Of a stretch of DNA of 64,000 nt, positions 46,353 to 57,420 are shown one piece after another. Source of the DNA: Artemia franciscana (Eukaryota > Arthropoda > Branchiopoda > Anostraca > Artemiidae); the NCBI RefSeq assembly GCF_032884065.1, contig NC_088873.1, forward strand, positions 24,665,558-24,729,557, in the 5' to 3' direction. A program made the translations under genes and the position numbers. A model generated the notes under the pieces. The model worked only from the letters and a program-made list of their open reading frames with translations, had not been told where the DNA came from and made no database searches. How positions within the stretch are numbered: the stretch's first letter is position 1; each line of letters opens with the position of its first letter.

Positions 46353-48250
46353 CACTTGGTATTTACCAAGTGACACATAGCGATCGCAAATTCTGTCGGT
46401 CCCAGTTTTGCTTGTTTAGGCACTACCAGATAAGCTAGGATGATGAAATTTGGTAGGCGTATCAGGAACCAGACCAGATTAAATTAGAAATAGTCATTTC
46501 CTCGATCTGGTTATCTGGGGGTTGAGGGGAGTAGGGGGACGGTTAATTTGGAAAAAATAGAAATATGAGGTATTTTTAACTTACGAACGGGTGATCTGAT
46601 CTTAATGAAATTTAATATTTAAAAGGATATCGTGTCTCAGAGCACTTTAAATTTTAAATCCCGACCGGACTTAGTGACATTGGGGTTGGGGGGTTGGATT
46701 TGGAGGGGAAAACCTAAAATCTTACAAAACGCTTAGAGCGGAGGGATCGGAATGAAACTTGGTGGGGAAAAAAGCACAAGTTCTAGATGCGTGATTGACA
46801 TAACCGAAATGGATCCGTTCTCTTTGGGGGAGTTTGGGCGAGGGTTAATTTTGAAAAATTAGAAAAAATGAGATATTTTTAACTTACGGAGGAGTGATCA
46901 GATCTTAATGAAATTTCATATTTAGAAGGACCTTGTAACTCAGATATTTATTTTAAATCCTGACCGGATCCAGTGTCATTGGGAGGAGTTGGGGGGACCG
47001 GAAATCTTGGAAAAGGATTAGAGTGGAGAGATCCAGATGAAACTTGGTGGGAAGAATAATCACAAGTCCAAGATACGTGATTGACATGACCAGACCGGAT
47101 CCCATCTCTTTGGGAGAGTTGGGGGGGGGGGGGGGTAATTTTAAAAAATTAGAAAAATGAGGTATTTGTAACTTACGAACGACTGATCAGATCTTAATGA
47201 AATTTGATATTTAGGTGGATGTTATGATTTAGAGCTCTTATTTAAAATTTCAACCAGATCTGGTGACATTGCGGAAGTTGGAGGGGGAAACCAGAAATCT
47301 TGGAAAACGTGAAATTTGAGGTATCTTTATCTTAAGAATGGGTGATCCGATGTTAATGAAACTTGATATATAGAAAGATCTTATGTCTCACATACTCCAT
47401 TTTCAATTTGAATCGGATCTGGGGACATGGGGGTTGGAAGGCGGAAAGAAAAATCTTAGAAACCGGAAATCTTGGAAAACGCTCAGTGAAGAGATCACGA
47501 TGAAACTTGATAGGAAGAATAAGAACAAGTTCTAGATACGTGATTGACTTAATTAGAATGGATCCGCTCTCTTTGTTGGGGGGGGGTGTTAATTCGGAAA
47601 AATTGGAAAAATCGAGGTATTTTTAACTTAAGAACGGGTGACCAGATCTTAAGGAAATTTGATATTTTAAAAAAAATCATGTCTTAGAGCTCTTATTTTG
47701 GGGGGAGTTGGAGGGGAAAACCAGAAATCTTGGAAAACACTTAGAGTGGAGAGATCGGGATAAAACTTTGTGTGTAGAATAAGCAAATGTTTTAGATACG
47801 GGATTGATATAACTGGAAGGGATCCACTCCCTTTGGGAGGGTTAGGGGGAAGTCCAGTGCTTTGGCGAGTTTGGTGCTTCTGGACGTGCTAGGACGATGA
47901 AAATTGATGGGCGTGTCAGGGACCTGCACAAATTGAGTTGATAAAGTCGTTTTCCCCACTTTAACCATCTGGGGGCTGAAGGGAGAAGAAAAAATAGAAA
48001 AAATGAGGTATTTTTAACTTACGACTGGGTGATCGGATCTTAATGAAATTTGATATTTAGACTGATGTTGTGTCTCAGAGCTTTTATTTTAAATCCCGAT
48101 TGGCATTAAGCCTCTGATTTTCCCTTTAAATCAGTCTATTAATTCTTAATATTTTGCTAGAGCTCATGCCGTATGAGCTCTTGGCTCTTCCAACCTCGTC
48201 ACAAGTGCCATATGAGCTCTTAGCTCTTGTTTTTTAAAGTAAAGACTCTT
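46353..48250 (+). repeat. Family C array: palindromic head plus ~6 units of ~300 bp
   Basis: The head palindrome CACTTGGTATTTACCAAGTG (46,353-46,372; 9-bp arms, 2-nt loop) is followed by a lead-in (GGCACTACCAGATAAGCTAGG) and units marked by CTTACGAACGGGTGATC(A/T)GATC near 46,574, 46,876, 47,169, 47,328, 47,627 and 48,017. Each unit contains GATGAAACTTGGTGGGAA, GTTCTAGATACGTGATTGACAT and a G run. The lead-in is repeated at about 47,850-47,990. The tail has two GAGCTCTT(A/G)GCTCTT phrases (48,177-48,224). No protein is encoded. Confidence 0.75.
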
Positions 48251-48409
48251 AATGAATTTCCCAAATTTCTGACCTATCTAAATCGTTTTTTTTATTGCCA
48301 GAATATACCAGGATGCCAATTTTCCCGAAAATTATGGAGTCGTTTTCGAGAACAAATACGTACATACATACACAAATAAATAAATATACAGTTATTGCTC
48401 TATACAAGG

Positions 48410-48410
<1 letters not shown>

Positions 48411-48500
<90 letters not shown>
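48411..48500. repeat. (TA)n microsatellite, left of Helitron
   Basis: About 90 bp of uninterrupted TA. The Helitron begins at its right edge (A-TC at 48,499-48,501). TA repeats resume after the Helitron's 3' end at 49,943, so the microsatellite is the likely target. Confidence 0.95.
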
Positions 48501-48502
<2 letters not shown>

Positions 48503-48678
48503 ATATATATAAAAATAAGTTGTCTGTCTGTGGATCTGTGGATCAGGTGACGTCATGTTTCTGTGTCGGCTGACGTCATGAAATTAGTTGTCGTCATTTT
48601 TGTTATGACGATGCTTAGTATATTGTAAAACACATTATTTGGTTAATAATATACCATTTAAAACACCAAAATGAACAT

Positions 48679-48753
48679 GCTGGAGTAGTCACTCGGTGAG
48701 AGAGGGTGTCAGAACGGAGAATGAAGGTCCCAGGTTCAAATCCTGGTTAGGCT
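48679..48753 (+). other. tRNA-like T-arm fragment within the Helitron
   Basis: CCAGG-TTCAAAT-CCTGG (48,730-48,746) is a perfect T arm with a B-box-like GGTTCAAATCC, followed by 7 nt (TTAGGCT) as in an acceptor 3' half. No complementary 5' acceptor half is seen upstream, and the D and anticodon arms are unconvincing. It is a captured or SINE-derived fragment at best, not a working tRNA. Confidence 0.35.
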
Positions 48754-49515
48754 AAAAAGGTAAAAAACTAAAAAAATAAAAAAAAAAAATGAAAAAAAAA
48801 AACTAAAAAAACTAAAAAAAGGCAAAAACTACAAAAAAAACTAAAAACTAATAAAAAAAATAAAAAGCTAAAAAACTAAAAAACTAAAAAACTAAAAAAA
48901 GGTAAAAAACTAAAAAAACTAAAAACTAAAAAAAAAACTAAAAAAAAGGAAAAAACTGAAAAATAAGCTAAAATAAAGGTAAAAACCAATAAAAAACTAA
49001 AAAGAAAAAAAGGAAAAAACTAAAAAAAATTTTCATCTAAAAAACTAAAAAAAACTAAAAAAGGTAAAAACTAAAAGAACTAAAAAAGAAAAAAATAAAT
49101 GACGACACTCAAAGAGAAAGCGACTAGGACAAAAGGAATGTTCGATTAGCAATCAACAAAGCACCGGGACACAGGGAGTATAAATGACGACCAGGACATA
49201 AGTAAAAAAAAAACTAACAAAACTAAAAAGAAGGTAAAAACTACAAAAAAAACTAAAAAGAAAGAAAAACTAAAAACTAATAAAAAAACTAAAAAATCTA
49301 AAAATCTAAATAAACTAAAAAAGAAAAAAAAAGGAAAAAAATAAAGGAGAAAAACAAAACTAAAAAACGAATGTATATACAGACCGGGACACCGGGATAC
49401 AAATGACGACCCAGGGAATATAAATGACGACCGGGACACAGGGACACAACTACAACGGGGACGCCAGGGGGCACAGGGGGATATAAATGACGACCGGGAC
49501 ACCGGGACAGGGAAT

Positions 49516-49712
49516 GGTCGATTAGCAATCACCATCAACAAAGCTCAAGGGCAATCATTAGAATCATGAGGTATAGATCTGAATACGGATTGTTTTCCCA
49601 TGGACCATTATATGTTGCATGTTCAAGAGTCAGTAAACCTGACAATCTATTTATATGCACAGACAATGGGACAGCAAAGAATGTTGTATATTCGCAAGTT
49701 TTACGTAGTTAA
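49516..49712 (+). pseudogene. Helitron PIF1-like helicase C-terminal remnant
   Basis: The frame from 49,516 reads RLAITINKAQGQSLES, then a TGA (49,567-49,569), then GIDLNTDC. After a one-base loss in a T run (49,593-49,596) it resumes with FSHGPLYVACSRVSKPDNLF and ends VVYSQVLRS with TAA at 49,710-49,712. TxNKAQGQS and FSHGxLYVACSR are the last conserved helicase motifs of Helitron proteins. An isolated RLAINKA phrase near 49,146-49,168 is a partial duplicate. The upstream Rep and helicase domains are absent, so the element depends on others for movement. Confidence 0.85.
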
Positions 49713-49713
49713 A

Positions 49714-49714
<1 letters not shown>

Positions 49715-49789
<75 letters not shown>
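49715..49789. repeat. (TA)n microsatellite inside the Helitron
   Basis: About 75 bp of TA directly after the helicase remnant. It is followed by ATCTATATTCACAGGTGGGACAT, which resembles a second TC-type start. Confidence 0.9.
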
Positions 49790-49790
<1 letters not shown>

Positions 49791-49877
49791 ATATTCACAG
49801 GTGGGACATAGGGACACAACTACAATGGCGCGTAACTAATATGGCGCGTAACGACTTACGCGCACGGGGGGGCCTGG

Positions 49878-49942
49878 GGGGGCGCGAAGCGCCCCCACCG
49901 ACTAGGTGTTGGGGTGGCGCGAAGCGCCACCCCAACAGCTAG
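49878..49942 (+). other. Two successive Helitron 3' ends (hairpin + CTAG twice)
   Basis: The first hairpin has arms GGGGGCGC (49,878-49,885) and GCGCCCCC (49,889-49,896) with loop GAA, then ACCGACTAG (CTAG 49,902-49,905). The second has 12-bp arms at 49,909-49,920 and 49,924-49,935, then CAGCTAG (CTAG 49,939-49,942). Both have the same loop and inner stem GCGC-GAA-GCGC, so one is a diverged copy of the other. Confidence 0.85.
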
Positions 49943-50002
<60 letters not shown>

Positions 50003-50012
50003 ATATATATAT
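49943..50012. repeat. (TA)n microsatellite, right of Helitron
   Basis: Begins immediately after CTAG with TATATATATATGTATATA and runs to about 50,012. With 48,411-48,500 it is read as one target microsatellite split by the Helitron. Confidence 0.9.
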
Positions 50013-50986
50013 ATGATGAATCAAGGGCCAGGAATTAATCAAGGATCAATAAAAACGTACTCCGGGAAGGTATTGCCCAGCTACTATGTCTACACTTTTT
50101 ATTATTTCTAGGGCTTTGAAGATTGTGCACAGTATAAGTCTAAGCCTATCTAAATTCTGACTAAAAATGTTTTACCTTAATTTTAAGTTTTCAATCTTTT
50201 TTCATTGGATTTAGCTCTTAACAAGGTGAAATTCTAGAAAAAAAAATGTGACTAAATTAAACTTGACTGGCAACTTATTTGCCAAAAAAAAAAAAAAAAC
50301 AGAAGGATGTGGATGTGCCATACTGTGAGGATGTGCCATACTTTAGTTAGAATATAAATTTCATCGAACCTGAAATAAATATGTGCTTTAACATTACTAA
50401 GCAAACAATTTAACACGTTCAAAATTAAAAAAATTGTCGGTTTTACTAGGAAAAACACTGTATACCCTTAAAACCGACTAGATAATGCCTGGAACTGGAG
50501 GGGGGCTACCCACACGCTTAAAATTCCCTACTCTTTACGCCCAAATAATACTTTTCAGTTTTACCATAGAACAAATTTAGACCAAATTTTGTATTTATTT
50601 TAAGATTAATAAAACGTTTGAAGCAGCAATTCAGAATAATTTTATCACTCAGTTCTAAGGTTGGTTTTTCTCCTGCTGATAAATCTTGAGATGAAATGAA
50701 AATTTAAGACATAGATTTGAAATTTAATATTACATTAAAGACTTATTGTGGCCATGCTCAGGAGCGTGGTTTGAGGGACTGCACTTCCCCCGCCCAATAA
50801 TGTAGATAAAAAATTAATATACATCCCATACCCCTTGACTGTTTTGATATGAGCCCCTCCCCATTTGATCTTGCCACCCCCAATGAAATGTTGGAGATTC
50901 GCCTCTGGCCATGCTATAATTGACATGGCAAAATATTGCAAATACTACCTTTTTTTAAGAGCGACAAAATTAGTAAGGACAAAAAT
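50013..50986. other. Unassigned DNA
   Basis: No gene was recognised. Near 50,488-50,560 and 50,755-50,900 there are G/C-rich phrases typical of local repeats, too short to assign. Confidence 0.4.
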
Positions 50987-51444
50987 CTAACCTTTATTTC
51001 TTAGTCTCCATTCATTAATATTTTCAACTTCGTAATTCCTTCTTTTGCCAGTGTAATCAGACGTTGTTGAATATTCTGTTCCGTTATCCGATTCATAGTT
51101 TCCACTTGAATTTCTTTTTCTTGCTTCATTGTAAATCATATTTAACAGTTCAGTGAGTGATTTTCTCCTTTCAAGAAGTGCAGATTCTGCAGCATCACTA
51201 TCCGAGTCTTTGCGTGTTTGCACTGCACTAAATCGTAAGAGTTCACCTGGATTCAAGGTCATCGTGAAACATTCACCTAATCCTTCCAACTTCTCAGTGG
51301 AATGTTGCTCCTTTAAAAACTTTGCTTTCAATTTCTGGAAAAACGATGGTTTATTAACTTTCTTCTTAAGAAGATTTGGTGATTCCATGAAGCCATTGGA
51401 ATGTTCCCTTTCATTTTTGACACTTAACAATAAATCCTGCAAAT
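50987..51444 (-). CDS. Candidate exon of an unidentified host gene
   Basis: A minus-strand frame of 179 codons runs from ATG 51,526 to TAG 50,987-50,989. Inside it, CCAATTTTTCAG at 51,445-51,456 is a strong splice acceptor, so an exon starting at 51,444 is preferred. An in-frame TAA lies just upstream of the ATG. The exon peptide is charged: KPSFFQKLKAKFLKE, TMTLNPGELLRFSAV, an acidic DSDSDAAES, then RRKSLTELLNMIYNEARKR. The end is either the TAG or a donor-like AAG/GTTAGA at 50,992. I recognise no family. It looks like an intracellular, partly disordered protein. It is the best host-coding candidate in the window. Confidence 0.45.
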
Positions 51445-51859
51445 CTGAAAAATTGGACGAATTGTTATTTACATTCTCCGCAAATAAATCTTGTGTTTCA
51501 TAAGAAATATCTATTCCTTGTGGCATTGTCCCAAATTGTGGTTAGGAATTCCAGCCCACTCTCATAGCTAATAGTATAGTATTCTGAAACTGTTTATTCT
51601 GGATTCTATAGCAATGATAAAATTCCACTCCCATCAAAAGTTTAGTTTTCCCCTAACTAGATAAAAGGTGAAAGACATGAGATAACGCGATATTGTGCTG
51701 ATAAGGTTTCGATTATGGGAGTGTTATCTCGCATAAAATTACTAGCTCAAAGTATTTAGCTTAGTGATGGGCTCAGAAGAGCATCATAAGTGAGCGTATC
51801 GTGAAAAAAAAAACCAAACGTATCTTGTACATATTTCGAGACTTTTGAATACGGTATGT

Positions 51860-52385
51860 TTATTATTAACTATATGTGTCTTGAACAGTCTTGGAAAGTA
51901 CAAATAAAACCAAACTGAATATTAGTTGAAAGATTATAAATTTTTGAAAGATCATCAGAAGAATATTTTATTTCAATGTAATTTTTATTTTCATCATCAA
52001 AGCTGTAATGACTGGAAAAGAAAAAGTTTGTAATATAATTTGTTTTCAGTGAAGCACCAATGACATAGTATCATTTAGACTTGTACAGTTAGGGAAGGGG
52101 ACAGTATCGAAACTCCTGTTTTTTTATTGAATTATATTTATTGTGAACAGTCTTGGAAAAAACTAATAAAATTAAACTGAATAATTTATATATAATGATA
52201 TTAATTGTTGAAAGCTCATCAGTTCCGAATTTAACTTCACTGTAATTTTTATGCTTATTTTCAATGTTCTAAAAAGTACAAAAGAAAATATGTTTCTCAT
52301 AATTCGTTTTCAGTAAAGTGCGAATGACGCAGTAGGTCTTAGATTTTACAGTGAGAGAAGGAGGCAATACCAAAACTCTTGTTTA
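51860..52385 (+). repeat. Tandem pair of ~265-bp units
   Basis: Units at about 51,860-52,130 and 52,130-52,385 share GTCTTGGAAA(G/A)(T/A)AC(T)AA(A)TAAAA, TAAACTGAAT, TTGAAAG(A/C)TCATCAG, TTTTCAGT(G/A)AAG and an ending AAACTC(C/T)TGTTT. They are diverged and non-coding. Confidence 0.7.
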
Positions 52386-52720
52386 TGGGGATTTTTGTTT
52401 GTTTCAAGCTTGATTTGCATATTCAATTTAAGTTCCACTCGCTTTAAGATTTATTTATTCATTTGCACTATTACCTATTGTATGTTTGTTTGCTATGATT
52501 GCTTATTTAATTTCTGTTTGTTTTGGTTTTAATTACGCTCCAATAGCAAAATATTTGTGTTTGCGTTAAGCTTTATTTGTATATTCAATTTAAACTTTAC
52601 TCGTTTTAAGATTTATTCATTCATTTATTTTAGTACCTGTTATATGTTTTTTTTTTATTATTGTTTATTTAGTTTCTGATCGTTTTGGGTTTCATTTATT
52701 GTTTAACAGTAATTTCCGTT
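52386..52720 (+). repeat. Tandem pair of ~163-bp units
   Basis: Two units (about 52,390-52,552 and 52,553-52,718) share AAGCTT(G/T)ATTTG(C/T)ATATTCAATTTAA, TTTAAGATTTATT, TATGTTTG/TATGTTTT and GTTTTGG(T/G)TTT. A fragment of the same family (AAAGATTTATTCATTCATTTAT) reappears at about 54,246-54,300 inside the inverted family B array. Confidence 0.7.
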
Positions 52721-53110
52721 TTGTTTCAATAGTTTGAATTTTAATATTTATTTGTATCTGCTGATCTTAATTTTAATACGACCTTTATTTTTCTTGGAAA
52801 AAACATGTTTTTTGGAAAGTTTTTTAACTCATTTTTGTTCCTTTTTGATTGGGAAAAGTTTTAAGTGTTTAAAAAATTCCTTTTTCAATATTATTTTTTT
52901 TTTTTCAAAATTAAACTTTCAACAAAGCAACCAAGTATCAAAATAAAGAAAGCATCAAAGTAAGCAAGGTAACACAGTAAACAAATTATCAAAGTAACAA
53001 AAAGGAACTTAACTTACACCCCTTGCCCAGTAAATGAAAGTCGCCACGTAAACCACTAAATCCGAGTATCGGAATAAACAAAGTATCAAAGTAACAATAA
53101 GCAAGTTGTG
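52721..53110. repeat. AT-rich DNA ending in a CAAAGTAAC short tandem repeat
   Basis: A T-rich stretch is followed by variants of TATCAAAGTAA(G/C)(C)AA at 52,925-53,110. No gene was seen. Confidence 0.5.
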
Positions 53111-55072
53111 TAACTCAGAGCCATTTCTCCAGGGTCGGAGGGGGGTTCAACCCCGGAAGCATGGTTTTTGTCCTCATAACCATTTTGAACAAAATGACTA
53201 TGTGAAAATCTTGACCGGATGTCCTTTTTGAAAGTGGGGCGTGGGCTAGTTGTCTATTGATCACTTTTAACTCTTAAAAACGAACTGGAAGTCTCAATTT
53301 TCGATGGAGTTAGCCAACTCAAAAGTCAATGCGACCACCCCTTCCACAAAAAACGTATATTCTAATAATGAGCAAATTGCATAAGTTACAATCCTTACCC
53401 CAGGGGCTATGGAGGAATTCCTGAACCCTAAGTTATAATAAGTTAAATTATGGACATTTTGTACAAAATGACCGTTTTAAAATTTTGATAAGAGGCGTTT
53501 TGGAAAAAAGGCACAAGGGAGGTGAGGGTTATTGCTCTTTGATCACTTTAGATTCTTAAAAAGAGCACAAGAAATTTCGATTTCCAATCGAATGAACTTC
53601 CTCCTAAGTGTATACGACCACACCTTCCATAAAAGCTTTATATGTTAACGATGGGCTGCCAGAACAACTTACAGGCCTTTCCTCCAGGGCTGGGGGGCTC
53701 AAACCCGTAACCGTAGCTATTTGACATTTGAACGATTTTGAACAAAATGGTTAACCAAAGTTTTATTAGAAGCATTTAGAAAATAAGGGCGCTAAGGATG
53801 GATGCGCTGCCATCTGATGACTCTTGACTTTTAAAAATGGAGCTAGAACTTTCGATTTAGATCGAATGAGCCTTTTCCAAAGTCTACACGATTACCCTTC
53901 AATAAAAACCTTATAGCCTATATGAACAATGGACAGCTTACATAACTTACTGCCCTTGCCCTGGAGGCAGTGGGAGGATTTGTCAACCCCATGGCATAAT
54001 TATTTTAATTAATTCACCTTTAAATTATTTTGGAAATAATTACCATCTCAGAACTTCGATCGGATGCATTTTAGGAAAAGAGGGGGGGGCTTGGTGCCCT
54101 CCAATCACATTTGACTCTTAAAAACGGCACTAGAAATTCCTGTCTCCAATTGAATAAGCCCCTCTCCGAAGTTTATAACAGCACCCATTGAATATGAAGT
54201 ACCTCGGGGGGGGGGGGGGTCATAAAACAATATTGAAGCTATTAAAGATTTATTCATTCATTTATATTTTCAACTGTTATCTTTATGTTTGCTATGATCT
54301 TTAATTCTAATATAAATTTCAATTTCCAATTAAATGAGCCATCTCTGATGTTTGTACGACCAACCCTTTACATAAAACCTTATCTCCCCCCCCCCCAGGG
54401 CATAGCTTACAACACTTCCCCGGGCTCTGGGAGGTTTTGTTAACCGCTGAGTTTTTGTTATTCAATCTTTAAACTATTTAGGAAATTCTCAAATTTTGCT
54501 CAGATGGATTTGAGGAAAGGGGGCCTTGGAAGGGGGTATAGTTGCCCTCTGATCACTTTTGACACTTAAAAAGGACATTAGAAATTCCGATTTACAAACA
54601 AATGAACCCACTCCGTAGTTTGTACTACCATCCCTTCCATATGAGCCTTATTTGCCCTGGAGCACAATTTAAAACACTCTCTCCCATGCTCTGGTAGGCA
54701 GTGTTATCCCTGGAGTGTTTGTTGTACGATCTTTGGTCTAGTTTGGACAAAATTACAAAATAATAAATTCATTTAGACGCATTTGGAGAAAAGAAAAGGG
54801 TTGGCAGGGGGGGAGTGGTTCTAGATGCCATAGAATCACTTTTGACTCTTAAAAAAAGAATCGGAACTTCAAATTTCGAAACATTTAAGTTCCCTCCGAA
54901 GTTTATGCAACCACTTCTTCCATAAAAACTTAACCCTTCTCATAAGTTACAACTCTTTCCCTGGACTGCGAAGGGGGGTTATGATCACCCCGAAGTTTTG
55001 TTATCTGGTCGTCGGACTATTTCAATCAAACAGGCAATCTCAAAATCTTTTAATCGGATACATTTGGGGAAA

Positions 55073-55103
<31 letters not shown>

Positions 55104-55990
55104 TTAGATCTCCTCCCATTCCTTTTGACTTATAAAAAGGCAACTATAACTTTCATTTTACACTCAAATGAGCCACCTTTGAAGTTTGTACGACCTCCCC
55201 TCACATAAAAACCTTATATGTATCTGGGGCATAACTTAAAACATGGCTCTGGGGGTTTGTTTCGACCCCGAAGTTTTTATTATCTGATATTTCAACTATT
55301 TTTTGACAAAATGCCTATGTCAGAATTTTTATAGAATGTGTTTGGGTGGAAAGTGTCCTGTCAGTCTTTTTTTAATTTTTAAAAGTGAACTAGAACATTC
55401 AATTTCCAATCAAATGAGCTCTCTCTGAAGGTTATATGGGCAAACCTTCTATAATAACCATATATACCCCAAGGGCATAACTTACAACGCCTGCCCTAGA
55501 CCCGGGGGTTGTGTCGACGTGGCAGTTTTATTATCTGATGTTTGGACTATTTTTAACAAAATGCCCATCTCGAAATTTTTATAGGATGGTTTTGGGGGAA
55601 CATGTTTCGGGGGCGGCTTGTTGACACTTAAAAAAAGAATTAGAAATTTCAATTTTCAATCAAATGAGCCCACTCTGAACTTTATACATGTATCCCTTCT
55701 ATGAACCATAAATGACCCCAGGTTATTACTTACCACGCATGTCTCCGGGCCCTGGAGGGTCGTCTCGACCCTGGAGCTTTGGTTATATGATCTTTGGACT
55801 AAATTTAACAAAATGACTATCATAAAAATTTTATCAAATGTATTTGGAGAAAATCCGTTATTTGGGGGGGGGGAGCTGGCTACCCTTCGATCAACTTTTA
55901 CCCTTAAAATCGGTACTAGAATCTCCGATTTTCAATCGAACTAGCTCCCTCAGAAATTTATATGACGACCACTTCCATATGAAGCGCCTC
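53111..55990 (-). repeat. Family B array, inverted, ~11 units
   Basis: The family B unit in reverse complement. Unit marks of the type GTACGACCACCCCTTCCAT occur near 53,325, 53,617, 53,887, 54,180, 54,355, 54,627, 54,907, 55,189, 55,437, 55,690 and 55,963, giving a period of about 265 bp. Each unit carries the CCTTGCCC...CATAACTTAC and AAAATGACTATCTC-type blocks. G runs at 54,208 and 55,087 are unit centres. ORFs here follow the repeat. Confidence 0.8.
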
Positions 55991-56084
55991 TCGAAAAAAA
56001 ATAATAATAAAGCATTTGAGCCGTATTGCTTTTACTACAGGCATTTTTTCAGACTTTTTTTTTCAAAAGCACTTAATATGGAAG
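55991..56084. other. Junction between oppositely oriented family B arrays
   Basis: A 90-bp unique AT-rich stretch (AAAAATAATAATAAAGC, then CAGACTTTTTTTTTC). To its left family B reads on the minus strand and to its right on the plus strand. AATATGGAAGGGGTGGTCGTATAAGC at 56,074 is nearly the reverse complement of the unit end at about 55,963-55,985. Confidence 0.6.
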
Positions 56085-57420
56085 GGGTGGTCGTATAAGC
56101 TTCGGAGGGGGCTAATTCCACCGGAAATAGGAAGTTCTACTGCCCATTTTCAGAATCAAAATTGATCGGAGGGCAACTAGCACTCCCCATGCTCTTTTTT
56201 CCAAATTTCTTCGGAAAAAAAAAATTGAGATAGTGATTTTGTTAGATGTAGTTCAAAGATAAGATACCAAAAACTCCAAAGCTGAGAAAAACCCTAAGAG
56301 TCCAGGGACAGACGTTGTAACTTATGTCCTGAGGACATATATGGTTCATATGGAAGGTGTGCTCGTATAAACTTTAAAGGTAGCTCGATTGACCGAAAAT
56401 TGAAATCTTTAGTTAATTTTTTATGAGTCGAAAGAGACTGGACGGCAACTAGCCCTACTCCAAGCTCTTATCCCCCAAATGTATCCCATAAGACTTTTGA
56501 GATAGTCACTTTGTTACAAATAGTTCAAATTTCAGATAGCAAAACCCCGGGGTTGAGACAAACCCCCAGAGTCTGGGAGCAGGTGTTGTAAGTTATGCCC
56601 CGGGGGCATATAAGGTTTTTATGGAATGAATGGTCGTCTAAACTTCAGATAGGACTCATTTGTTAGAAAGTGAAGGTTCCAGTTCCTTTCTTAAGAGTTA
56701 AGAGTGTTCGGAGGGTATCTATCCCCTCACCAATTCACTTTTACCACATACATCCGAACAAAATTTTGAGATAGCCATCTTGTTAAAAATAAAGTCCAAA
56801 GATCAGATAAAAAAGTCTCAGGTTCAAAATATCCCCCCCCCCCCAGAGTCTGAGGAAAGGGTTGTTACTTGTACCCCTTGGGCATATAGGGTTTTTGGAA
56901 GAGGTAGTTGAACAATCTTCCAAGGGAACATAAATGATTAGAAATTGGAAATTCTAACTCCTTTTTGAAGAGTCCAAAGTGATCGGATGGCAACTAGCCC
57001 CCCTCACGCTTTTTTCCCTGAATGTATCTGATAAAGATTTTAAGATAGTCATTTTGTTCAAAATATACCAACAATAATAAACAAAACAGGATGGTTCACG
57101 CAAACACCCAAAACCCGGGGGCAAGTGTTGTAAATTATGCTCCAGGGGTAAATAAGGCTGTTATGGAAGTTATGGTCGTATAAATTCGGGAGGGGGGATA
57201 TTCAATTGAAAGTTGAAATTTTTAGTTCCCTTTTTAAGAATCAAAGGGGACTGAAGGGCAACTAATCCTTTCTACCAGCTTTTTTCCCGAACAAAAATCA
57301 GATTACAAAAATCCAGGGTTAAAAAATCCCCATAGGGTCCAGAGGCAAGTTTTGTAAGTTTTAACCTGGGGGCATATAAGATTTTATGCAGGATTTTTAA
57401 AATAGCTCGAAAATTAGATA
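56085..57420 (+). repeat. Family B array, plus orientation, ~5 units
   Basis: Units marked by GGTGGTCGTATAAGCTTCGG and variants near 56,088, 56,361, 56,633, 56,905 and 57,174, with a period of 270-272 bp, the most regular in the window. Each has GGAGGGCAACTAG and GAGATAGT(G/C)A(T/C)TTTGTT. Confidence 0.8.

Larger units (their letters stand above)
48500..49942 (+). mobile_element. Non-autonomous Helitron with both termini, in a TA microsatellite
   Basis: The element starts TC (48,500-48,501), preceded by A, and ends CTAG (49,939-49,942), followed by T. This is the A/T insertion rule of Helitrons, with no target duplication. A 12-bp perfect hairpin (TTGGGGTGGCGC, 49,909-49,920; loop GAA; partner 49,924-49,935) lies 3 bp before CTAG. 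The interior holds a tRNA-like T arm, A-rich AAAACTA repeats (48,760-49,330), GACCGGGACAC phrases, a decayed helicase C-terminus and an internal (TA)n. The 5' region has two GTGACGTCATG/CTGACGTCATG phrases (48,546-48,580). Confidence 0.85.

Noticed and set aside
48295-48573. ORF with a long Ile-Tyr run
   Set aside because: Translation of the (TA)n microsatellite.
49146-49541. Minus-strand ORF of 131 codons, Phe/Ser/Val-rich
   Set aside because: Antisense of A-rich AAAACTA and GACCGGGACAC repeats inside the Helitron.
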